NCBI GenBank assembly: GCA_021783685.1
Contig: JAJXTQ010000010.1
Coordinates: forward strand, 1-14,278
Direction: 5' to 3'
Length of the DNA: 14,278 bases
Origin: Pseudomonadota bacterium
GTDB taxonomy: Bacteria; Pseudomonadota; Gammaproteobacteria; UBA5335
Each line of letters starts with the position of its first letter. The first letter of the stretch is position 1. Of this stretch, positions 7,174 to 12,946 are shown piece by piece. Made by a program: the position numbers and the translations under genes. The notes beneath the pieces were generated by a model. The model saw only the letters and a list, made by a program, of their open reading frames with translations, ran no database searches and was not told where the DNA came from.

Positions 7174-7937
7174 CGGCGCTCCGCCGATCGGCCCGATCCC
7201 AGCGCCTGTCGCAACTCCTCCCATAACGATTGGTAGGCTTGTCCCGCCGGACTGTGCGGGGCGAACTGCACCAGCGGGCTTTGACGCTGCCCCATCTGTT
7301 CCACGATCGATGCATAGGGCACATGGGTTTTGAGGAGATTCGGCGGCGCCTCGGTGGGAGACGTCAGCCACTGCCGATGCAGCTGGCGCCGCCTGTCGAC
7401 CATGGAGAAGAAGGGCAACAACTGGCCGCGATCGAGGTCTTTGCGGGCAAGGAATTCGCTCACCTGCGCCAGTGCCCGCATCGAAAGCGGCGTGGGAATC
7501 AGCGGCACCGCGACGGTGTCGGCGAGTGCGAAGATGTTTTCCGAAAGGCGCGAAAAGCTGGGCGGGCAGTCAAGCACCAGCAGGTCATAGCGGTCGGTCA
7601 GGGGCTTGACGAGTTTCGCGAGCACCTCCCGCGGCGCATCGCTTTGCTCGAAGAGCAGATCGAGATGGCGGTAGGTCGTATCGGCAGGGATCAGATCCAG
7701 GCCGGGGAATGCCGTTGGCCGGACCTGGCTGTCCAGGGCATTTTTTTCCTTGAGCAGCTTCTTGGCTTTCAGCTCCAGGCCCGCGGTGTCCCGCAAATAC
7801 CAGCTGGCGGCGCCCTGGGGATCCAGATCCCACAGGCAGGTCGCCTGCCCGTCCCGGGCAGCGCAGCAGGCCACGTTGACGGCGGCCGCGGTCTTTCCCA
7901 CGCCGCCCTTGAGGTTGTAGAAGGCCAGCGTCCGCAT
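7170..7937 (-). CDS. Orphan ParA/MinD-type P-loop ATPase
   Basis: The 255-residue protein opens with a deviant Walker A motif KGGVGKTA at 10-17, including the ParA/MinD signature lysine Lys10. Walker A' is DLDPQG at 37-42 and Walker B is LLVLDCPP at 119-126 (Asp123). The length matches small ParA proteins without an N-terminal DNA-binding domain. ATG 7937 is chosen because a good GGAGAGGAAAG ribosome-binding site precedes it and the Walker A motif is then 10 residues in; an in-frame extension to 8180 would run inside the upstream CHAD gene. No ParB-like or McdB-like partner is visible and there is no plasmid context. It lies 59 bases downstream of the CHAD gene on the same strand, suggesting an operon. 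Such orphan ATPases typically position intracellular cargo over the nucleoid; the cargo here is unknown. Confidence 0.92.
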   Translation of the reverse strand: MRTLAFYNLKGGVGKTAAAVNVACCAARDGQATCLWDLDPQGAASWYLRDTAGLELKAKKLLKEKNALDSQVRPTAFPGLDLIPADTTYRHLDLLFEQSDAPREVLAKLVKPLTDRYDLLVLDCPPSFSRLSENIFALADTVAVPLIPTPLSMRALAQVSEFLARKDLDRGQLLPFFSMVDRRRQLHRQWLTSPTEAPPNLLKTHVPYASIVEQMGQRQSPLVQFAPHSPAGQAYQSLWEELRQALGSGRSAERR

Positions 7938-7959
7938 GTCTTTCCTCTCCGACGCAATG

Positions 7960-7979
7960 CCGGACGGTCCAGCGTCCGG
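7960..7979 (-). repeat. Intergenic hairpin between the CHAD and ParA-like genes
   Basis: CCGGACG (7960-7966) and CGTCCGG (7973-7979) form a perfect 7-bp stem with a 6-base loop. It lies in the 59-base gap just before the ribosome-binding site of the ParA-like gene. No T-run follows in either direction, so it is more likely an mRNA processing or stability element, or partial attenuator, than a terminator. Confidence 0.4.
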
Positions 7980-7996
7980 GGTGTGGGCGCGACGCG

Positions 7997-8944
7997 TCAC
8001 GGCTGCTCCTGATCCCACAGCGACCAGTAGACCGCGATGCGCCGCGTGAATGCCCTCGGGTTTTCCGCATATAGCCGGCGTCCCAGTGCCAGCGCGTCCC
8101 GTCGGAGAACGGCTTGCCGGCGCGCGATGGCAGCGAACAATGTCTCGAACTGCGCCACCTGGCGCGGCCGATCGGGCCACTGTCGGAGCTGACCGGCCAG
8201 GACATCGAGATCATGATCGTCCCCGAGCAGATCGGAGAGCAGCTTGAACCGCTGTTGGCGGTACTCCAGGGCTTCGGGCCATGCCCCCGCGATCAGCCGG
8301 CTATGGTACCAATGATCCTTGACGCGTTTGCGCCAATCGTGGAAACGTTCTGCCGTGGGGTCGTGGGCGACGCTTTCCAGTTGACGTCGGCCGGCCCGGT
8401 AGCTGCGCCTCAGGCCCGGTTCGATCAGGGTGAAGCCATCGGCGGCCGCTGCGAACTCAGGCAGATGTGGCGGGTGGTCCTGTAACGCCGCCCGCAGCCC
8501 TTCGAGAGTGCCGACCAGGGTGTCGGTCTCATGGAGGTGCGCCCGGGCGTTGCGGCGCAGCGCGGCGTGAAACGATCGACCGAGCGGCGTGTCCAGCGGC
8601 CCCGGGTCCGCTGCGTTCAGCTTGTCCCAGCACTCCAGCAACGCCTGGGCGTCTCGCGTTCCGGACAGGGCGCGTCCTGCGTCGCGAAACTGCCGGTCCA
8701 GAGCGGCGACACCGGGCTCGTCTTGGTCGGGCAACAGCTTCAGCACGGCTCTCAGTTCCTTGAACCGCTTGCGAGCCTCGTGGATGCCCTCCGCGCGTTG
8801 TCGCGCGGGCGCCGCGAGGTGGTCGCCTGCTCTTTCGATGCGCTCACGCAGAATCTCGCGCAGTGCACGCGGCGTGTCGCGGGGGGATGCGAAGGTGAAG
8901 GCCAAGCGGGAGGCTCGTCGTGAAACGGTGCTTGAACTTATCAC
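7997..8944 (-). CDS. CHAD-domain protein
   Basis: The 315-residue product is helical and rich in Arg, Lys and His, as expected for CHAD (conserved histidine alpha-helical domain). Both halves of the internal repeat are visible: HEARKRFKELRAVLKLL at 55-71 and FHDWRKRVKDHWYHSRL at 201-217, each starting with a conserved His followed by basic residues on one helix face. DLLGDDHDLDVL at 238-249 is the usual motif following the second repeat. CHAD domains bind inorganic polyphosphate, and several CHAD proteins localise to polyphosphate granules. No CYTH/triphosphatase domain is fused, so this is a stand-alone CHAD protein. The start is uncertain: the most upstream candidate is GTG 8944, which lacks a ribosome-binding site; TTG 8905 is an alternative that keeps the whole domain. 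The ParA-like gene follows 59 bases downstream. Confidence 0.88.
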   Translation of the reverse strand: MISSSTVSRRASRLAFTFASPRDTPRALREILRERIERAGDHLAAPARQRAEGIHEARKRFKELRAVLKLLPDQDEPGVAALDRQFRDAGRALSGTRDAQALLECWDKLNAADPGPLDTPLGRSFHAALRRNARAHLHETDTLVGTLEGLRAALQDHPPHLPEFAAAADGFTLIEPGLRRSYRAGRRQLESVAHDPTAERFHDWRKRVKDHWYHSRLIAGAWPEALEYRQQRFKLLSDLLGDDHDLDVLAGQLRQWPDRPRQVAQFETLFAAIARRQAVLRRDALALGRRLYAENPRAFTRRIAVYWSLWDQEQP

Positions 8945-9042
8945 AAACCGGCGTCGGCATGCCTTTCATGGAGACTCGATTTGTCACCTGCCTGCCGTAA
9001 TCTGGGGGGCGTTGTTCACGAACGGTGATGAGGATGGTTGCG

Positions 9043-10908
9043 ATGTCGAGCGATGATTCCGACCTTGAAGCGCGCGCCGGGCGAGCCGAGCTCCTTGCCT
9101 TGCGGGCCGAGTTGGCCGCTCTTCGTGCCCGGATCGTCGATGGGGCGAGCATCGAAGCGGCCCGCTGGCTCGTCGATGCCGACGCGCGCCGCGCCGTGAG
9201 CATCCGCAACCTGCTGCACTACCGGCAGTTTCGACGCATCGATCTGCGCGGGCTGCAACGCGCGCTGAGTCATCACGGCCTGTCGTCGCTCGGTCGTTCC
9301 GAGGCGCATCTCCTGCACGATGTGGACCGCGTGCTGGCCCTGCTGGCCGGTGTCCTGGACGGGGCATGGTTCCCGGCGAGCGCAGCGGAAGGCCCGGATA
9401 TCGTCGCAGGGGAAGCCCTCCTCGCCGATAACACCCGACGGCTGTTCGGGACGCATCGCGACGGCGAAGGCGTCTACATCATGGTGACCCTGCCGACCGA
9501 AGCGGCTGATGATCAGGACCTGGTCGCCGCCATGATACGTTCCGGAATGGATTGTGCCCGTATCAATGGCGCGCACGACGATCCGCTCATCTGGCGCCGG
9601 ATGATCGAACGGGTTCGGCGTGCGGCGGAGGATCTGCAACGCCCTTGCCGCATCTACATGGATTTGCCGGGGCCCAAGCTGCGCACCGCGCCGGTGCTCG
9701 CCGCGCCGGTGTTTGCGATCCATCCGCCGCGGGATTTCACCGGTCGCGTGATCGCGCCGGCGGAGATCGTGCTGGTGCCGGCTCGGAATCCGCCGCTCGC
9801 ATCCCGGGACGAACTCCCGATCAGCCCAGATTTGTTCGACGACCTGCAACCCGGCGGGCGGCTGCGTTTTCGGGATACGCGCGGCCGCATGCGGGAAATC
9901 GACCTCGTCGAGCGCGATGCCGCCGGCCGTTGGCGCGGGCGCATCTGGCACACGGCGTTTCTGGAGCCGGGCATGGCATGCCGCTGGCGGGCTTCGGGGA
10001 CTGCGTCCACCGATCGGCAGGAGGGGTGTTTCGGACCGTTTCCGGAACGCCCGGGCTTTCTCGTGGTACGACCGGGAGACGGCCTGCTGTTGACCCGAAA
10101 TGGCCATCCTGGCGAAGCGGCGCGGCGTGATGCGGACGGCAACGTGCTGCAAATCGCCCGCATCGGCCTCAGTTGCCCGGAGATCATCGATGACCTGCAG
10201 GTCGGGCACCGGGTGTTCATCGATGATGGCAAGATCGGCGCCACGGTGGAGGCGCTGATCCCCGACGGCGCGCTGCTGCGCATCACGCAGGCGCGCGCGG
10301 AAGGCGAGAAAGTGCGTGGGGCGAAGGGCCTCAATTTTCCCGACAGCACGCTGAGTCTGCCGTCCCTGACGAACGAAGACCTGCAGATGCTGGACCTGGC
10401 TGCGCAGGAAGCGGACATCATCGGCTATTCCTTTGTCCGCACGGCGGACGACATCAGCCGGCTCATGGCCGAATTGGATCGCCGGGGGGCGGGCGACGTC
10501 CCGGTCGTGGCCAAAATCGAAACCGCCCAGGCCGTGCGCAATCTGCCCGAGATCCTGCTCACGGCGCTGCCCCGCCATCCGCTCGGGGTCATGGTGGCCC
10601 GTGGCGATCTGGCGGTCGAGATCGGTCCCGAACGGCTGGCGGAGATCCAGGAAGAAATCCTGTGGCTGTGCGAGGCCGCTCACGTGCCCGTGATCTGGGC
10701 CACCCAGGTGCTCGAATCACTGGCGCGCAAGGGCACGCCCACCCGCGCGGAAATCACCGACGCCGCGATGGGTGTGCGCGCCGAATGCGTGATGCTGAAC
10801 AAGGGTCCCTACATCTGCCGCGCGATAGAGACGCTGCGCGACATCATGCAGCGGATGAATGCCCATCAGCACAAGAAAACCGCCCGCCTGCGCGCCCTGC
10901 ATTGGTGA
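9043..10908 (+). CDS. Pyruvate-kinase-like protein with N-terminal extension and no C-terminal domain
   Basis: The 621-residue product contains a pyruvate kinase catalytic barrel: CARINGAHDD at 171-180 (Arg173, Asn175), MDLPGPKLRT at 206-215 (Asp207, Arg214), VVAKIETAQAVRNLPEI at 488-504 (Lys491, Glu493), MVARGDLAVEIGPE at 517-530 (Asp522), WATQVLESL at 552-560 (Thr554) and GTPTRAEITDAA at 564-575. These match the substrate, metal and catalytic residues of pyruvate kinase. Residues 1-140 are an extra Ala/Arg-rich, probably helical region. Between 255 and 435 the lid region seems to hold two similar copies. The protein ends about 30 residues after the barrel motif MLNKGPYI, so the C-terminal domain that binds fructose-1,6-bisphosphate or AMP is missing. 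ATG 9043 is preferred because GAGGA lies 8-9 bases upstream; in-frame GTG 9025, ATG 9028 and ATG 9034 lack such a site. Activity as PEP-to-pyruvate kinase is probable, not certain. Confidence 0.88.
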   Translation: MSSDDSDLEARAGRAELLALRAELAALRARIVDGASIEAARWLVDADARRAVSIRNLLHYRQFRRIDLRGLQRALSHHGLSSLGRSEAHLLHDVDRVLALLAGVLDGAWFPASAAEGPDIVAGEALLADNTRRLFGTHRDGEGVYIMVTLPTEAADDQDLVAAMIRSGMDCARINGAHDDPLIWRRMIERVRRAAEDLQRPCRIYMDLPGPKLRTAPVLAAPVFAIHPPRDFTGRVIAPAEIVLVPARNPPLASRDELPISPDLFDDLQPGGRLRFRDTRGRMREIDLVERDAAGRWRGRIWHTAFLEPGMACRWRASGTASTDRQEGCFGPFPERPGFLVVRPGDGLLLTRNGHPGEAARRDADGNVLQIARIGLSCPEIIDDLQVGHRVFIDDGKIGATVEALIPDGALLRITQARAEGEKVRGAKGLNFPDSTLSLPSLTNEDLQMLDLAAQEADIIGYSFVRTADDISRLMAELDRRGAGDVPVVAKIETAQAVRNLPEILLTALPRHPLGVMVARGDLAVEIGPERLAEIQEEILWLCEAAHVPVIWATQVLESLARKGTPTRAEITDAAMGVRAECVMLNKGPYICRAIETLRDIMQRMNAHQHKKTARLRALHW

Positions 10909-10919
10909 GGCGGCGGGCG
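10871..10919 (-). terminator. Intrinsic terminator of leuA inside the 3' end of the kinase gene
   Basis: Read on the minus strand just after the leuA stop, CGCCCGCC (10919-10912) pairs with GGCGGGCG (10888-10881) as a perfect 8-bp GC stem. It is followed by the U-rich tail GTTTTCTTGT (10880-10871). The 23-base loop is long but can fold further. The plus strand has no T-run after the hairpin, so it should act only on leuA. It overlaps the last 38 bases of the convergent pyruvate-kinase-like gene, from which leuA is separated by only 20 bases. Confidence 0.55.
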
Positions 10920-10928
10920 TGATCGCGG

Positions 10929-12659
10929 TCAGGCGCTGCGCTGCGCGGAAGCGGGGCTTGCCGGCGCCGTCGCTGCGGCCCGATAACGTCCCAGTGCACT
11001 CAACACGGCGCGCAACGTGGCCGCCGTCACATCGGCATCGATTCCCACGCCGTGCCACGTCCGCCCCTCGACGCCGATGCGCAGTTCGACGTAGCTGGCA
11101 GCGCGGGCGTCAGCCCCCGGTGCGAGGGCATGTTCACGATAATCCACGACCTCGATCGGGATGGCGTATTTTTCGCGCAAGGCATGGATGAATCCGTCGA
11201 CGGGGCCACGGCCGATGCCGGTCATGAGCTGATCGACACCGGCCGCGTCGCGGACGATGACCTGCATCCGGCGGAGTCGCGCGCCGTTTTGGTCATGGGG
11301 CGCCTCCCGATACTCCACCAGGGCAGACGCACCGGCCACCGCGAGATAGCTGCCCTCGAACAGCCGCCACAGGTCGGCGGCGGTGATTTCCTTGCCGGTC
11401 TCGTCCGCGACGATCTGAACCGCGTTGCGAAACTCGATCTGCAGCCGGCGTGGCAATTCGAGCCCGAATTCGCTGGCCATGAGGTGCGCGATGCCGCCCT
11501 TGCCGGACTGGCTGTTGATGCGGATCACCGCATCATAGCTGCGGCCGACATCGCGCGGGTCGATGGGCAGATAGGGCACTTCCCAGAGCGGGATCGCGGC
11601 CGGATCGGCGTTGCGCGCAGCCAGGCCCTTCTTGATGGCATCCTGATGTGAACCCGAAAAGGCGGTGAACACCAGTTCTCCGGCGTAGGGATGTCGCGGG
11701 TGGACCGGCAACTGGTTGCAGGTCTCGGCAATGCGCACGATCTCGTTGATGCGCGAGAAATCGAGCCCCGGATGGATGCCTTGTGTGTAGAGGTTCAGCG
11801 CCAGGGTGACGAGGTCCACGTTGCCGGTGCGCTCGCCATTGCCGAACAGGGTGCCTTCGATGCGATCGGCTCCGGCCAGCATGGCCAACTCGGCCGCGGC
11901 CACTGCGGTGCCACGGTCGTTGTGCGGATGCACCGAGAGGACCACGTGCTCACGGTAGGGCAGGTGACGGTGCATCCACTCGATCTGATCGGCGTACACG
12001 TTCGGCGTCGTCATCTCCACCGTCGCCGGGAGGTTGACGATCACCGGACGGTTCGCGCAGGGCCGCCAGATCGTGAGCACCGCGCCGCAGACGTCCAGGG
12101 CGAAGTCGAGTTCCGTTCCGGTGAAGCTCTCGGGCGAGTACTGAAACACCCATTCCGTTTCCGGATGCCGCGCCGCATGCGCCGCGACCCAGCGTGCACC
12201 CTGCTCGGCGACGGCGAGGATTCCCGCGCGGTCCTTGCCGAAGACGAGCCGGCGCTGGGTCTCGGAGGTGGAGTTGTAGACGTGGACGATGGCGCGCCGG
12301 GCGCCCCGCAGTGCGTCGAAGGTGCGCGCGATGAGATCCTCCCGCGCCTGGGTCAGCACCTGGATCGTGACGTCGGCCGGGACGCGGTCCTGCTCGATGA
12401 GTTCGCGCACGAAATCGAAGTCGGTCTGGCTGGCGGCCGGGAAGCCGACCTCGATTTCCCTGAAGCCGATATCGATCAGGGTCTCGAACATCTGGCGCTT
12501 GCGGGCGCCGTCCATGGGCTCGATGAGCGCCTGGTTGCCATCGCGCAGGTCGACGCTGCACCAGAGCGGGGGTTGTGAAACGCGGCGGGACGGCCACTGC
12601 CGGTCGGGCAATGTGACGGTTCCGACCGGATGATACTTTTCGTGCGGATGGCTGATCAT
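10929..12659 (-). CDS. leuA: 2-isopropylmalate synthase (long LeuA form)
   Basis: The 576-residue product condenses acetyl-CoA with 2-oxoisovalerate in the first committed step of leucine synthesis. The catalytic barrel (about 30-310) begins with the metal-binding DLRDGNQAL at 37-45 and includes EVGFPAASQTDFDF at 70-83 and the metal-ligand motif HPHNDRG at 244-250 (His244, His246), then GTLFGNGERTGNVDL at 269-283. A linker leads to a C-terminal regulatory domain (about 445-560) that binds leucine in this family. Length and the N-terminal KYHPVGTVTLPDRQWPS segment match the long form typified by Mycobacterium tuberculosis LeuA rather than E. coli LeuA. The last about 18 residues are a low-complexity Ala/Ser/Pro tail. 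ATG 12659 has an AGGAG about 6 bases upstream. A leader with a Leu-rich peptide precedes it, suggesting transcription control by leucine supply besides feedback inhibition. No other leu genes are adjacent. Confidence 0.97.
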   Translation of the reverse strand: MISHPHEKYHPVGTVTLPDRQWPSRRVSQPPLWCSVDLRDGNQALIEPMDGARKRQMFETLIDIGFREIEVGFPAASQTDFDFVRELIEQDRVPADVTIQVLTQAREDLIARTFDALRGARRAIVHVYNSTSETQRRLVFGKDRAGILAVAEQGARWVAAHAARHPETEWVFQYSPESFTGTELDFALDVCGAVLTIWRPCANRPVIVNLPATVEMTTPNVYADQIEWMHRHLPYREHVVLSVHPHNDRGTAVAAAELAMLAGADRIEGTLFGNGERTGNVDLVTLALNLYTQGIHPGLDFSRINEIVRIAETCNQLPVHPRHPYAGELVFTAFSGSHQDAIKKGLAARNADPAAIPLWEVPYLPIDPRDVGRSYDAVIRINSQSGKGGIAHLMASEFGLELPRRLQIEFRNAVQIVADETGKEITAADLWRLFEGSYLAVAGASALVEYREAPHDQNGARLRRMQVIVRDAAGVDQLMTGIGRGPVDGFIHALREKYAIPIEVVDYREHALAPGADARAASYVELRIGVEGRTWHGVGIDADVTAATLRAVLSALGRYRAAATAPASPASAQRSA

Positions 12660-12837
12660 ACAGGGCTCCTGGGGATCGGACGGGGGGCGCCCAGGATCAT
12701 CAGGGCCGCCAGGCAGGCGCTCGCAAGGCCTGGCGACCGCATCGCAGTCGCAGCGGAAGGGCTGTTGGCAGCATCAATCGGGGAGAGCTGGAGAAGGGTC
12801 TGGACATGAGGGGCACCCTGGCGAGCAAGAACGGGAC

Positions 12838-12860
12838 AACCGGAACACGGGGTTCCGGTT
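12838..12860 (-). promoter_or_regulatory. Leader RNA hairpin directly after the leucine leader peptide
   Basis: AACCGGAA and TTCCGGTT (12838-12845 and 12853-12860) form a perfect 8-bp stem with a 7-base loop. In the leuA leader transcript the 5' arm starts at the last base of the leader peptide's UGA. A ribosome at the end of the peptide would physically prevent it from folding. The 3' side continues GUCCCGUUCUUGC, which is only mildly U-rich, so simple intrinsic termination is not certain. Confidence 0.55.
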
Positions 12861-12901
12861 CACAGTCGCTGCAGCAGGATTCCGCGTCGTACGTGAAGCA
12901 T
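12860..12901 (-). CDS. Candidate leucine leader peptide of leuA
   Basis: A 13-codon ORF with ATG at 12901-12899 and TGA at 12862-12860 encodes MLHVRRGILLQRL. Four of 13 residues are Leu (codons CTT, CTG, CTG, CTG) and it also holds one Ile and one Val, so it is rich in branched-chain residues. Two Leu codons are adjacent. It lies in the about 240-base leader of leuA, begins at the predicted transcription start and is followed at once by a stable hairpin, which is the arrangement of an attenuator leader peptide. There is no room for a ribosome-binding site if transcription starts 7 bases after the -10 box, so translation would be leaderless. The peptide is short enough that chance cannot be excluded. 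Confidence 0.55.
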   Translation of the reverse strand: MLHVRRGILLQRL

Positions 12902-12907
12902 GGTCCG

Positions 12908-12937
12908 AATCTAATCGGCGGCGGGCAAGGCTGTCAA
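12908..12937 (-). promoter_or_regulatory. Promoter of leuA
   Basis: On the minus strand a perfect -35 box TTGACA (12937-12932) is followed after 18 bases by TAGATT (12913-12908; 4 of 6 to TATAAT). The predicted start is near 12901, the A of the leader-peptide ATG. The -35 box contains the TGA stop of the upstream efflux gene, so leuA has its own promoter but shares bases with its neighbour. Confidence 0.6.
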
Positions 12938-12946
12938 GGCCTTGCC
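12924..12946. repeat. Inverted repeat flanking the leuA -35 box
   Basis: GGCAAGGC (12924-12931) and GCCTTGCC (12939-12946) form a perfect 8-base inverted repeat separated by 7 bases that hold the -35 hexamer. In RNA it could form a hairpin at the 3' end of the efflux gene; in DNA it could be an operator. It has no T-run on the minus strand, which argues against a standard intrinsic terminator for the efflux operon. Confidence 0.5.

Noticed and set aside
5959..7371. 470-codon minus-strand ORF across three plus-strand genes
   Set aside because: The lipoprotein, acidic-protein and sixA genes all share one reading frame, which leaves a long aligned antisense frame open. The three plus genes have ribosome-binding sites and recognisable features.
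7230..8012. 260-codon plus-strand ORF
   Set aside because: Antisense to the ParA-like gene in the aligned frame; the product lacks domain features.
7938..8180. Upstream extension of the ParA-like protein
   Set aside because: The extension overlaps the CHAD gene in another frame, and the strong ribosome-binding site and P-loop position fit ATG 7937.
8945..9042. Promoters between the CHAD and kinase genes
   Set aside because: TTGTCA and TAATCT occur but with wrong spacing, and TGTGATAAG on the minus strand overlaps the putative CHAD start; none is convincing.
9016..10683. 555-codon minus-strand ORF
   Set aside because: Codon-aligned antisense shadow of the pyruvate-kinase-like gene.
11691..12578. 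295-codon plus-strand ORF
   Set aside because: Antisense shadow of leuA in the aligned frame.
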